From Ptiloglossa arizonensis (taxonomy: Eukaryota; Arthropoda; Insecta; Hymenoptera; Colletidae), in assembly GCF_051014685.1 (NCBI RefSeq), contig NW_027478388.1:1227180-1291179 (forward strand): a stretch of 64,000 bases of DNA, written 5' to 3'. The notes below the pieces were generated by a model. That model saw nothing but the letters and a program-made list of their open reading frames with translations, did not search any database and had not been told where the DNA came from. Of the stretch, positions 23,360 through 36,629 are shown one piece after another. Made by a program: the position numbers and the translations under genes. Position 1 is the stretch's first letter. Every line of letters starts with the position of its first letter.

Positions 23360-25304
23360 TCCCAAAAATTCCTGTTGCATCCGAAAGTAGAAACTCGCCC
23401 GATTACAAAGGTATGTGTATTTTTTCCCAACCCATTCTGGTTAAGCGTTTGGAGCAGCAGAATTGCGAAAAATTCTTTTCCTTCTAAACCATTTCTTGGC
23501 TTCAAACTCCCATATCTCGCGAACGGATTGACCTAACCCAAAAATTCCTATTGCATCTGAAAGTAGAAACTCGCCCGATTAAAACTGTATGTGTATTTTT
23601 TCCCTAGGCTATTCTGGTTAAGCGTTTGGAGCAGCAGAATTGCGAAAAATTGTTTGCCTTCTCAACCATTTCTTAGCTTCAAAGTCCCATATCTCACGAA
23701 CGGATTGACCAAACCCAAAAATTCCTGCTGCGTCCGAAAGTAGAATCTCGCCCGATTACAACAGTATGTGTATTTTTTCCCTAGGCCATTCTGGTTAAGC
23801 GTTTGGAGCAGCAGAATTGCGAAAAATGTTTTGCCTTCTCAACCATTTCTTGGCTTCAAACTCCCATATCTCGCGAACGGATTAACCTAACCCAAAAATT
23901 CCTGCTCTGTCTGAAAGTAGAAACTCGCCCGATTACAACGGTATGTGTATTTTTTCCCTAGGCCATTCTGGTTAAGCGTTTGGAGCAGCTGAAGTGCGAA
24001 AAATTGTTTGCCTTCTCAACCATTTCTTAGCTTCAAAGTCCCATATCTCGCGAACGGATTGACCTAACCCAAAAATTCCTGTCGCGTGTGAAAGTAGAAA
24101 CTCGGCCGATTACAACGGTATGTGTGTTTTTCCCTAGCCCATTCTGGTTAAGCGTTTGGATCAGCAGAATTGCGAAAAATTGTTTGCCTTCTCAACCATT
24201 TCTTAGCTTCAAAGTCCCATATCTCGCGAACGGATTGACCTAACCCAAAAATTCGTGTTGCGTGTGAAAGTAGAAACTCGCCCGCTTACAACGGTATCTG
24301 TATTTTTTCCCTAGGCCATTCTGGTTAAGCGTTTGGAGCAGCAGAATTGCGAAAAATTTGTTGTCTTCTTAACCATTTCTTAGCTTCAAACTCCCATATC
24401 TCGCGAACGGATTAACCTAACCCAAAAATTCCTGTTGCATCCGAAAGTAGAAACTCGCCCGATTACAACGGTATGTGTATTTTTTCCCTAGCCCATTCTG
24501 GTTAAGCGTTTGGAGCAGCAGAATTGCGAACAATGTTTTGCCTTCTCAACCATTTCTTAGCTTCAATGTCCCATATCTCACGAACGGATTGACCAAACCC
24601 AAAAATTCCTGCTGCGTCTGAAAGTAGAAACTCGACCGATTACAACGGTATGTGTATTTTTTCCCTAGGCCATTCTGGTTAAGGGTTTGGAGCAGCAGAA
24701 TTGCGAAAAATGTTTTGCCTTCTCAACCATTTCTTGGCTTCAAACTCCCATATCTCGCGAACGGAGTGACCTAACCCAAAAATTCCTGTTGCATCTGAAA
24801 GTAGAAACACGCCCGATAACAACGGCATGTGTATTTTTTCCCTAGGCCATTCTGGTTAAGCGTTTGGAGCAGCAGAATTGCGAAAAATTGTTTGCCTTCT
24901 CAACCATTTCTTAGCTTCAATGTCCCATATCTCACGAACGGATTGACCAAACCCAAAAATTCCTGTTGCATCCGAAAGTAGAAACTCGCCCGATTACAAC
25001 GGTATGTGTATTTTTTCCCTAGCCCTTTCTGGTTAAGCGTTTGGAGCAGCAGAATTGCGAACAATGTTTTGCCTTCTCAACCATTTCTTAGCTTCAATGT
25101 CCCATATCTCACGAACGTATTGACCAAACCCAAAAATTCCTGCTGCGTCTGAAAGTAGAAACTCGCCCGATTACAACGGTATGTGTATTTTTTCCCTAGG
25201 CCATTCTGGTTAAAGGTTTGGAGCAGCAGAATTGCGAAAAATTTTTTGCCTTCTCAACCATTTCTTGGCTTCAAACTCCCATATCTCGCGAACGGAGTGA
25301 CCTA
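23360..25304. repeat. Complete 11-mer HOR, 1,945 bp
   Basis: Copy of 18,053-19,997 with the same two deletions. The TTG-initiated 87-codon frame recurs at 23,273-23,536 with an identical translation, which shows how little the copies have diverged. Confidence 0.93.
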
Positions 25305-26366
25305 TCCCAAAAATTCCTGTTGCATCCGAAAGTAGAAACTCGCCCGATTACAAAGGTATGTGTATTTTTTCCCTAGCCCATTCTGGTTAAGTGTTTGGAG
25401 CAGCAGAATTGCGAAAAATTCTTTTCCTTCTAAACCATTTCTTGGCTTCAAACTCCCATATCTCGCGAACGGATTGACCTAACCCAAAAATTCCTATTGC
25501 ATCTGAAAGTAGAAACTCGCCCGATTACAACTGTATGTGTATTTTTTCCCTAGGCTATTCTGGTTAAGCGTTTGGAGCAGCAGAATTGCGAAAAATTGTT
25601 TGCCTTCTCAACCATTTCTTAGCTTCAAAGTCCCATATCTCACGAACGGATTGACCAAACCCAAAAATTCCTGCTGCGTCTGAAAGTAGAATCTCGCCCG
25701 ATTACAACAGTATGTGTATTTTTTCCCTAGGCCATTCTGGTTAAGCGTTTGGAGCAGCAGAATTGCGAAAAATGTTTTGCCTTCTCAACCATTTCTTGGC
25801 TTCAAACTCCCATATCTCGCGAACGGAGTGACCTAACCCAAAAATTCCTGTTGCATCTGAAAGTAGAAACACGCCCGATAACAACGGCATGTGTATTTTT
25901 TCCCTAGGCCATTCTGGTTAAGCGTTTGGAGCAGCAGAATTGCGAAAAATTGTTTGCCTTCTCAACCATTTCTTAGCTTCAATGTCCCATATCTCACGAA
26001 CGGATTGACCAAACCCAAAAATTCCTGTTGCATCCGAAAGTAGAAACTCGCCCGATTACAACGGTATGTGTATTTTTTCCCTAGCCCTTTCTGGTTAAGC
26101 GTTTGGAGCAGCAGAATTGCGAACAATGTTTTGCCTTCTCAACCATTTCTTAGCTTCAATGTCCCATATCTCACGAACGTATTGACCAAACCCAAAAATT
26201 CCTGCTGCGTCTGAAAGTAGAAACTCGCCCGATTACAACGGTATGTGTATTTTTTCCCTAGGCCATTCTGGTTAAAGGTTTGGAGCAGCAGAATTGCGAA
26301 AAATTTTTTGCCTTCTCAACCATTTCTTGGCTTCAAACTCCCATATCTCGCGAACGGAGTGACCTA
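25305..26366. repeat. HOR unit, 6 monomers: A B C/H I J K
   Basis: A carries aagtgtttgg at 25,391, exactly 5,307 bp after its counterpart. Confidence 0.9.
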
Positions 26367-29198
26367 TCCCAAAAATTCCTGTTGCATCCGAAAGTAGAAA
26401 CTCGCCCGATTACAAAGGTATGTGTATTTTTTCCCTAGCCCATTCTGGTTAAGCGTTTGGAGCAGCAGAAGTGCGAAAAATTCTTTTCCTTCTAAACCAT
26501 TTCTTGGCTTCAAACTCCCATATCTCGCGAACGGATTGACCTAACCCAAAAATTCCTATTGCATCTGAAAGTAGAAACTCGCCCGATTACAACTGTATGT
26601 GTATTTTTTCCCTAGGCTATTCTGGTTAAGCGTTTGGAGCAGCAGAATTGCGAAAAATTGTTTGCCTTCTCAACCATTTCTTAGCTTCAAAGTCCCATAT
26701 CTCACGAACGGATTGACCAAACCCAAAAATTCCTGCTGCGTCTGAAAGTAGAATCTCGCCCGATTACAACAGTATGTGTATTTTTTCCCTAGGCCATTCT
26801 GGTTAAGCGTTTGGAGCAGCAGAATTGCGAAAAATGTTTTGCCTTCTCAACCATTTCTTGGCTTCAAACTCCCATATCTCGCGAACGGATTAACCTAACC
26901 CAAAAATTCCTGCTCTGTCTGAAAGTAGAAACACGCCCGATTACAACGGTATGTGTATTTTTTCCCTAGGCCATTCTGGTTAAGCGTTTGGAGCAGCTGA
27001 AGTGCGAAAAATTGTTTGCCTTCTCAACCATTTCTTAGCTTCAAAGTCCCATATCTCGCGAACGGATTGACCTAACCCAAAAATTCCTGTCGCGTGTGAA
27101 AGTAGAAACTCGGCCGATTACAACGGTATGTGTGTTTTTTCCCTAGCCCATTCTGGTTAAGCGTTTGGATCAGCAGAATTGCGAAAAATTGTTTGCCTTC
27201 TCAACCATTTCTTAGCTTCAAAGTCCCATATCTCGCGAACGGATTGACCTAACCCAAAAATTCGTGTTGCGTGTGAAAGTAGAAACTCGCCCGCTTACAA
27301 CGGTATCTGTATTTTTTCCCTAGGCCATTCTGGTTAAGCGTTTGGAGCAGCAGAATTGCGAAAAATTTGTTGTCTTCTTAACCATTTCTTAGCTTCAAAC
27401 TCCCATTTCTCGCGAACGGATTAACCTAACCCAAAAATTCCTGTTGCATCCGAAAGTAGAAACTCGCCCGATTACAACGGTATGTGTATTTTTTCCCTAG
27501 CCCATTCTGGTTAAGCGTTTGGAGCAGCAGAATTGCGAAAAATGTTTTGCCTTCTCAACCATTTCTTGGCTTCAAACTCCCATATCTCGCGAACGGATTA
27601 ACCTAACCCAAAAATTCCTATTGCATCTGAAAGTAGAAACTCGCCCGATTACAACGGTATGTGTATTTTTTCCCTAGGCCATTCTGGTTAAGGGTTTGGA
27701 GCAGCAGAATTGCGAAAAATTTTTTGCCTTCTCAACCATTTCTTGGCTTCAAACTCCCATATCTCGCGAACGGAGTGACCTAACCCAAAAATTCCTGTTG
27801 CATCTGAAAGTAGAAACACGCCCGATAACAACGGCATGTGTATTTTTTCCCTAGGCCATTCTGGTTAAGCGTTTGGAGCAGCAGAATTGCGAAAAATTGT
27901 TTGCCTTCTCAACCATTTCTTAGCTTCAATGTCCCATATCTCACGAACGGATTGACCAAACCCAAAAATTCCTGCTGCGTCTGAAAGTAGAATCTCGCCC
28001 GATTACAACAGTATGTGTATTTTTTCCCTAGGCCATTCTGGTTAAGCGTTTGGAGCAGCAGAATTGCGAAAAATGTTTTGCCTTCTCAACCATTTCTTAG
28101 CTTCAAAGTCCCATATCTCGCGAACGGATTGACCTAACCCAAAAATTCCTGTCGCGTGTGAAAGTAGAAACTCGGCCGATTACAACGGTATGTGTGTTTT
28201 TTCCCTAGCCCATTCTGGTTAAGCGTTTGGATCAGCAGAATTGCGAAAAATTGTTTGCCTTCTCAACCATTTCTTAGCTTCAAAGTCCCATATCTCGCGA
28301 ACGGATTGACCTAACCCAAAAATTCGTGTTGCGTGTGAAAGTAGAAACTCGCCCGCTTACAACGGTATCTGTATTTTTTCCCTAGGCCATTCTGGTTAAG
28401 CGTTTGGAGCAGCAGAATTGCGAAAAATTTGTTGTCTTCTTAACCATTTCTTAGCTTCAAACTCCCATTTCTCGCGAACGGATTAACCTAACCCAAAAAT
28501 TCCTGTTGCATCCGAAAGTAGAAACTCGCCCGATTACAACGGTATGTGTATTTTTTCCCTAGCCCATTCTGGTTAAGCGTTTGGAGCAGCAGAATTGCGA
28601 AAAATGTTTTGCCTTCTCAACCATTTCTTGGCTTCAAACTCCCATATCTCGCGAACGGATTAACCTAACCCAAAAATTCCTATTGCATCTGAAAGTAGAA
28701 ACTCGCCCGATTACAACGGTATGTGTATTTTTTCCCTAGGCTATTCTGGTTAAGCGTTTGGAGCAGCAGAATTGCGAAAAATTGTTTGCCTTCTCAACCA
28801 TTTCTTAGCTTCAAAGTCCCATATCTCACGAACGGATTGACCAAACCCAAAAATTCCTGCTGCGTCTGAAAGTAGAATCTCGCCCGATTACAACAGTATG
28901 TGTATTTTTTCCCTAGGCCATTCTGGTTAAGCGTTTGGAGCAGCAGAATTGCGAAAAATGTTTTGCCTTCTCAACCATTTCTTAGCTTCAAAGTCCCATA
29001 TCTCGCGAACGGATTGACCTAACCCAAAAATTCCTGTCGCGTGTGAAAGTAGAAACTCGGCCGATTACAACGGTATGTGTATTTTTTCCCTAGGCCATTC
29101 TGGTTAAAGGTTTGGAGCAGCAGAATTGCGAAAAATTTTTTGCCTTCTCAACCATTTCTTGGATTCAAACTCCCATATCTCGCGAACGGAGTGACCTA
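26367..29198. repeat. HOR unit, 16 monomers with internal repetition
   Basis: Order is A B C D E F G' H* I C/D E F G' B' C/D E/K. The stretch E F G' occurs twice, 1,062 bp apart. B' (28,668) keeps acaacggta but has taggctattc. This is the longest interval between A-class monomers in the domain. Confidence 0.87.
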
Positions 29199-30259
29199 CC
29201 CCAAAAATTCCTGTTGCATCCGAAAGTAGAAACTCGCCCGATTACAAAGGTATGTGTATTTTTTCCCTAGCCCATTCTGGTTAAGCGTTTGGAGCAGCAG
29301 AATTGCGAAATTTCTTTTCCTTCTAAACCATTTCTTGGCTTCAAACTCCCATATCTCGCGAACGGATTGACCTAACCCAAAAATTCCTATTGCATCTGAA
29401 AGTAGAAACTCGCCCGATTACAACTGTATGTGTATTTTTTCCCTAGGCTATTCTGGTTAAGCGTTTGGAGCAGCAGAATTGCGAAAAATTGTTTGCCTTC
29501 TCAACCATTTCTTAGCTTCAAAGTCCCATATCTCACGAACGGATTGACCAAACCCAAAAATTCCTGCTGCGTCTGAAAGTAGAATCTCGCCCGATTACAA
29601 CAGTATGTGTATTTTTTCCCTAGGCCATTCTGGTTAAGCGTTTGGAGCAGCAGAATTGCGAAAAATGTTTTGCCTTCTCAACCATTTCTTGGCTTCAAAC
29701 TCCCATATCTCGCGAACGGAGTGACCTAACCCAAAAATTCCTGTTGCATCTGAAAGTAGAAACACGCCCGATAACAACGGCATGTGTATTTTTTCCCTAG
29801 GCCATTCTGGTTAAGCGTTTGGAGCAGCTGAAGTGCGAAAAATTGTTTGCCTTCTCAACCATTTCTTAGCTTCAAAGTCCCTTATCTCGCGAACGGATTG
29901 ACCTAACCCAAAAATTCCTGTCGCGTGTGAAAGTAGAAACTCGGCCGATTACAACGGTATGTGTGTTTTTTCCCTAGCCCATTCTGGTTAAGCGTTTGGA
30001 TCAGCAGAATTGCGAAAAATTGTTTGCCTTCTCAACCATTTCTTAGCTTCAAAGTCCCATATCTCGCGAACGGATTGACCTAACCCAAAAATTCGTGTTG
30101 CGTGTGAAAGTAGAAACTCGCCCGCTTACAACGGTAACTGTATTTTTTCCCTAGGCCATTCTGGTTAAGCGTTTGGAGCAGCAGAATTGCGAAAAATTTG
30201 TTGCCTTCTCAACCATTTCTTGGCTTCAAACTCCCATATCTCGCGAACGGAGTGACCTA
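29199..30259. repeat. HOR unit, 6 monomers: A' B C/H I/D E F/K
   Basis: Third copy of this unit type, with gcgaaatttctt at 29,307. C/H has ccatttcttggc, where the earlier copies have ccattttttggc. Confidence 0.9.
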
Positions 30260-32736
30260 TCCCAAAAATTCCTGTTGCATCCGAAAGTAGAAACTCGCCC
30301 GATTACAAAGGTATGTGTATTTTTTCCCTAGCCCATTCTGGTTAAGCGTTTGGAGCAGCAGAATTGCGAAAAATTCTTTTCCTTCTAAACCATTTCTTGG
30401 CTTCAAACTCCCATATCTCGCGAACGGATTGACCTAACCCAAAAATTCCTATTGCATCTGAAAGTAGAAACTCGCCCGATTAAAACTGTATGTGTATTTT
30501 TTCCCTAGGCTATTCTGGTTAAGCGTTTGGAGCAGCAGAATTGCGAAAAATTGTTTGCCTTCTCAACCATTTCTTAGCTTCAAAGTCCCATATCTCACGA
30601 ACGGATTGACCAAACCCAAAAATTCCTGCTGCGTCCGAAAGTAGAATCTCGCCCGATTACAACAGTATGTGTATTTTTTCCCTAGGCCATTCTGGTTAAG
30701 CGTTTGGAGCAGCAGAATTGCGAAAAATGTTTTGCCTTCTCAACCATTTCTTGGCTTCAAACTCCCATATCTCGCGAACGGATTAACCTAACCCAAAAAT
30801 TCCTGCTCTGTCTGAAAGTAGAAACTCGCCCGATTACAACGGTATGTGTATTTTTTCCCTAGGCCATTCTGGTTAAGCGTTTGGAGCAGCTGAAGTGCGA
30901 AAAATTGTTTGCCTTCTCAACCATTTCTTAGCTTCAAAGTCCCATATCTCGCGAACGGATTGACCTAACCCAAAAATTCCTGTCGCGTGTGAAAGTAGAA
31001 ACTCGGCCGATTACAACGGTATGTGTGTTTTTCCCTAGCCCATTCTGGTTAAGCGTTTGGATCAGCAGAATTGCGAAAAATTGTTTGCCTTCTCAACCAT
31101 TTCTTAGCTTCAAAGTCCCATATCTCGCGAACGGATTGACCTAACCCAAAAATTCGTGTTGCGTGTGAAAGTAGAAACTCGCCCGCTTACAACGGTATCT
31201 GTATTTTTTCCCTAGGCCATTCTGGTTAAGCGTTTGGAGCAGCAGAATTGCGAAAAATTTGTTGTCTTCTTAACCATTTCTTAGCTTCAAACTCCCATAT
31301 CTCGCGAACGGATTAACCTAACCCAAAAATTCCTGTTGCATCCGAAAGTAGAAACTCGCCCGATTACAACGGTATGTGTATTTTTTCCCTAGCCCATTCT
31401 GGTTAAGCGTTTGGAGCAGCAGAATTGCGAACAATGTTTTGCCTTCTCAACCATTTCTTAGCTTCAATGTCCCATATCTCACGAACGGATTGACCAAACC
31501 CAAAAATTCCTGCTGCGTCTGAAAGTAGAAACTCGACCGATTACAACGGTATGTGTATTTTTTCCCTACGCCATTCTGGTTAAGGGTTTGGAGCAGCAGA
31601 ATTGCGAAAAATGTTTTGCCTTCTCAACCATTTCTTGGCTTCAAACTCCCATATCTCGCGAACGGAGTGACCTAACCCAAAAATTCCTGTTGCATCTGAA
31701 AGTAGAAACACGCCCGATAACAACGGCATGTGTATTTTTTCCCTAGGCCATTCTGGTTAAGCGTTTGGAGCAGCAGAATTGCGAAAAATTGTTTGCCTTC
31801 TCAACCATTTCTTAGCTTCAATGTCCCATATCTCACGAACGGATTGACCAAACCCAAAAATTCCTGTTGCATCCGAAAGTAGAAACTCGCCCGATTACAA
31901 CGGTATGTGTATTTTTTCCCTAGCCCTTTCTGGTTAAGCGTTTGGAGCAGCAGAATTGCGAACAATGTTTTGCCTTCTCAACCATTTCTTAGCTTCAATG
32001 TCCCATATCTCACGAACGGATTGACCAAACCCAAAAATTCCTGCTGCGTCTGAAAGTAGAAACTCGACCGATTACAACGGTATGTGTATTTTTTCCCTAG
32101 GCCATTCTGGTTAAGGGTTTGGAGCAGCAGAATTGCGAAAAATGTTTTGCCTTCTCAACCATTTCTTGGCTTCAAACTCCCATATCTCGCGAACGGAGTG
32201 ACCTAACCCAAAAATTCCTGTTGCATCTGAAAGTAGAAACACGCCCGATAACAACGGCATGTGTATTTTTTCCCTAGGCCATTCTGGTTAAGCGTTTGGA
32301 GCAGCAGAATTGCGAAAAATTGTTTGCCTTCTCAACCATTTCTTAGCTTCAATGTCCCATATCTCACGAACGGATTGACCAAACCCAAAAATTCCTGTTG
32401 CATCCGAAAGTAGAAACTCGCCCGATTACAACGGTATGTGTATTTTTTCCCTAGCCCTTTCTGGTTAAGCGTTTGGAGCAGCAGAATTGCGAACAATGTT
32501 TTGCCTTCTCAACCATTTCTTAGCTTCAATGTCCCATATCTCACGAACGTATTGACCAAACCCAAAAATTCCTGCTGCGTCTGAAAGTAGAAACTCGCCC
32601 GATTACAACGGTATGTGTATTTTTTCCCTAGGCCATTCTGGTTAAAGGTTTGGAGCAGCAGAATTGCGAAAAATTTTTTGCCTTCTCAACCATTTCTTGG
32701 CTTCAAACTCCCATATCTCGCGAACGGAGTGACCTA
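30260..32736. repeat. HOR unit, 14 monomers: A-J then H I J K
   Basis: A complete unit in which H-I-J is present twice in tandem (31,498-32,028 and 32,029-32,559). E keeps the lost T (31,019). The first J ends cgaacggattgacc, the second cgaacgtattgacc. Confidence 0.92.
31498..32559. repeat. 531-bp tandem duplication (H I J)x2
   Basis: actcgaccg occurs at 31,531 and 32,062, exactly three monomers apart. Copy 1 has tccctacgcc where copy 2 has tccctaggcc. Confidence 0.92.
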
Positions 32737-33798
32737 TCCCAAAAATTCCTGTTGCATCCGAAAGTAGAAACTCGCCCGATTACAAAGGTATGTGTATTTT
32801 TTCCCTAGCCCATTCTGGTTAAGTGTTTGGAGCAGCAGAATTGCGAAAAATTCTTTTCCTTCTAAACCATTTCTTGGCTTCAAACTCCCATATCTCGCGA
32901 ACGGATTGACCTAACCCAAAAATTCCTATTGCATCTGAAAGTAGAAACTCGCCCGATTACAACTGTATGTGTATTTTTTCCCTAGGCTATTCTGGTTAAG
33001 CGTTTGGAGCAGCAGAATTGCGAAAAATTGTTTGCCTTCTCAACCATTTCTTAGCTTCAAAGTCCCATATCTCACGAACGGATTGACCAAACCCAAAAAT
33101 TCCTGCTGCGTCTGAAAGTAGAATCTCGCCCGATTACAACAGTATGTGTATTTTTTCCCTAGGCCATTCTGGTTAAGCGTTTGGAGCAGCAGAATTGCGA
33201 AAAATGTTTTGCCTTCTCAACCATTTCTTGGCTTCAAACTCCCATATCTCGCGAACGGAGTGACCTAACCCAAAAATTCCTGTTGCATCTGAAAGTAGAA
33301 ACACGCCCGATAACAACGGCATGTGTATTTTTTCCCTAGGCCATTCTGGTTAAGCGTTTGGAGCAGCAGAATTGCGAAAAATTGTTTGCCTTCTCAACCA
33401 TTTCTTAGCTTCAATGTCCCATATCTCACGAACGGATTGACCAAACCCAAAAATTCCTGTTGCATCCGAAAGTAGAAACTCGCCCGATTACAACGGTATG
33501 TGTATTTTTTCCCTAGCCCTTTCTGGTTAAGCGTTTGGAGCAGCAGAATTGCGAACAATGTTTTGCCTTCTCAACCATTTCTTAGCTTCAATGTCCCATA
33601 TCTCACGAACGTATTGACCAAACCCAAAAATTCCTGCTGCGTCTGAAAGTAGAAACTCGCCCGATTACAACGGTATGTGTATTTTTTCCCTAGGCCATTC
33701 TGGTTAAAGGTTTGGAGCAGCAGAATTGCGAAAAATTTTTTGCCTTCTCAACCATTTCTTGGCTTCAAACTCCCATATCTCGCGAACGGAGTGACCTA
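32737..33798. repeat. HOR unit, 6 monomers: A B C/H I J K
   Basis: A carries aagtgtttgg at 32,823. Otherwise standard. Confidence 0.9.
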
Positions 33799-35568
33799 TC
33801 CCAAAAATTCCTGTTGCATCCGAAAGTAGAAACTCGCCCGATTACAAAGGTATGTGTATTTTTTCCCTAGCCCATTCTGGTTAAGCGTTTGGAGCAGCAG
33901 AAATGCGAAAAATTCTTTTCCTTCTAAACCATTTCTTGGCTTCAAACTCCCATATCTCGCGAACGGATTGACCTAACCCAAAAATTCCTATTGCATCTGA
34001 AAGTAGAAACTCGCCCGATTACAACTGTATGTGTATTTTTTCCCTAGGCTATTCTGGTTAAGCGTTTGGAGCAGCAGAATTGCGAAAAATTGTTTGCCTT
34101 CTCAACCATTTCTTAGCTTCAAAGTCCCATATCTCACGAACGGATTGACCAAACCCAAAAATTCCTGCTGCGTCTGAAAGTAGAATCTCGCCCGATTACA
34201 ACAGTATGTGTATTTTTTCCCTAGGCCATTCTGGTTAAGCGTTTGGAGCAGCAGAATTGCGAAAAATGTTTTGCCTTCTCAACCATTTCTTGGCTTCAAA
34301 CTCCCATATCTCGCGAACGGATTAACCTAACCCAAAAATTCCTGCTCTGTCTGAAAGTAGAAACACGCCCGATTACAACGGTATGTGTATTTTTTCCCTA
34401 GGCCATTCTGGTTAAGCGTTTGGAGCAGCTGAAGTGCGAAAAATTGTTTGCCTTCTCAACCATTTCTTAGCTTCAAAGTCCCATATCTCGCGAACGGATT
34501 GACCTAACCCAAAAATTCGTGTTGCGTGTGAAAGTAGAAACTCGCCCGCTTACAACGGTATCTGTATTTTTTCCCTAGGCCATTCTGGTTAAGCGTTTGG
34601 AGCAGCAGAATTGCGAAAAATTTGTTGTCTTCTTAACCATTTCTTAGCTTCAAACTCCCATTTCTCGCGAACGGATTAACCTAACCCAAAAATTCCTGTT
34701 GCATCCGAAAGTAGAAACTCGCCCGATTACAATGGTATGTGTATTTTTTCCCTAGCCCATTCTGGTTAAGCGTTTGGAGCAGCAGAATTGCGAAAAATGT
34801 TTTGCCTTCTCAACCATTTCTTGGCTTCAAACTCCCATATCTCGCGAACGGATTAACCTAACCCAAAAATTCCTATTGCATCTGAAAGTAGAAACTCGCC
34901 CGATTACAACGGTATGTGTATTTTTTCCCTAGGCCATTCTGGTTAAGGGTTTGGAGCAGCAGAATTGCGAAAAATTTTTTGCCTTCTCAACCATTTCTTG
35001 GCTTCAAACTCCCATATCTCGCGAACGGAGTGACCTAACCCAAAAATTCCTGTTGCATCTGAAAGTAGAAACACGCCCGATAACAACGGCATGTGTATTT
35101 TTTCCCTAGGCCATTCTGGTTAAGCGTTTGGAGCAGCAGAATTGCGAAAAATTGTTTGCCTTCTCAACCATTTCTTAGCTTCAATGTCCCATATCTCACG
35201 AACGGATTGACCAAACCCAAAAATTCCTGTTGCGTCCGAAAGTAGAAACTCGCCCGATTACAACGGTATGTGTATTTTTTCCCTAGCCCTTTCTGGTTAA
35301 GCGTTTGGAGCAGCAGAATTGCGAACAATGTTTTGCCTTCTCAACCATTTCTTAGCTTCAATGTCCCATATCTCACGAACGTATTGACCAAACCCAAAAA
35401 TTCCTGCTGCGTCTGAAAGTAGAAACTCGCCCGATTACAGCGGTATGTGTATTTTTTCCCTAGGCCATTCTGGTTAAAGGTTTGGAGCAGCAGAATTGCG
35501 AAAAATTTTTTGCCTTCTCAACCATTTCTTGGCTTCAAACTCCCATATCTCGCGAACGGAGTGACCTA
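33799..35568. repeat. HOR unit, 10 monomers lacking E
   Basis: Order is A B C D F G' H* I J K. D (34,330) is followed directly by F (34,507), so one whole monomer is missing without a visible hybrid. A has cagaaatgcg, J has ttgcgtccg and K has attacagcgg. Confidence 0.88.
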
Positions 35569-36629
35569 TCCCAAAAATTCCTGTTGCATCCGAAAGTAGA
35601 AACTCGCCCGATTACAAAGGTATGTGTATTTTTTCCCTAGCCCATTCTGGTTAAGCGTTTGGAGCAGCAGAATTGCGAAATTTCTTTTCCTTCTAAACCA
35701 TTTCTTGGCTTCAAACTCCCATATCTCGCGAACGGATTGACCTAACCCAAAAATTCCTATTGCATCTGAAAGTAGAAACTCGCCCGATTACAACTGTATG
35801 TGTATTTTTTCCCTAGGCTATTCTGGTTAAGCGTTTGGAGCAGCAGAATTGCGAAAAATTGTTTGCCTTCTCAACCATTTCTTAGCTTCAAAGTCCCATA
35901 TCTCACGAACGGATTGACCAAACCCAAAAATTCCTGCTGCGTCTGAAAGTAGAATCTCGCCCGATTACAACAGTATGTGTATTTTTTCCCTAGGCCATTC
36001 TGGTTAAGCGTTTGGAGCAGCAGAATTGCGAAAAATGTTTTGCCTTCTCAACCATTTCTTGGCTTCAAACTCCCATATCTCGCGAACGGAGTGACCTAAC
36101 CCAAAAATTCCTGTTGCATCTGAAAGTAGAAACACGCCCGATAACAACGGCATGTGTATTTTTTCCCTAGGCCATTCTGGTTAAGCGTTTGGAGCAGCAG
36201 AATTGCGAAAAATTGTTTGCCTTCTCAACCATTTCTTAGCTTCAATGTCCCATATCTCACGAACGGATTGACCAAACCCAAAAATTCCTGTTGCATCCGA
36301 AAGTAGAAACTCGCCCGATTACAACGGTATGTGTATTTTTTCCCTAGCCCTTTCTGGTTAAGCGTTTGGAGCAGCAGAATTGCGAACAATGTTTTGCCTT
36401 CTCAACCATTTCTTAGCTTCAATGTCCCATATCTCACGAACGTATTGACCAAACCCAAAAATTCCTGCTGCGTCTGAAAGTAGAAACTCGCCCGATTACA
36501 ACGGTATGTGTATTTTTTCCCTAGGCCATTCTGGTTAAAGGTTTGGAGCAGCAGAATTGCGAAAAATTTTTTGCCTTCTCAACCATTTCTTGGCTTCAAA
36601 CTCCCATATCTCGCGAACGGAGTGACCTA
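35569..36629. repeat. HOR unit, 6 monomers: A' B C/H I J K
   Basis: Last copy with gcgaaatttctt (35,677). K here ends gacctaaccc, so the next A (36,630) opens with accc. Confidence 0.9.

Larger units (their letters stand above)
22122..27428. repeat. 5,307-bp tandem duplication, copy 2
   Basis: Same order and same private marks as copy 1. Wherever I compared the two by eye I saw no difference until the last monomer. There this copy continues as a complete F (cccatttctcgcg) instead of the joint hybrid. Confidence 0.9.
29022..34506. repeat. Third, dispersed copy of the 5.3-kb block
   Basis: The order E/K, A' B C/H I/D E F/K, A to J, then A B C/H I J K and A B C D matches 22,122-27,074, offset 6,900 bp at the start. 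It has an extra H-I-J (531 bp) and retains ccctagccc where copies 1 and 2 have lost one base. Private changes include cggtaactg near 30,137. Confidence 0.9.
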
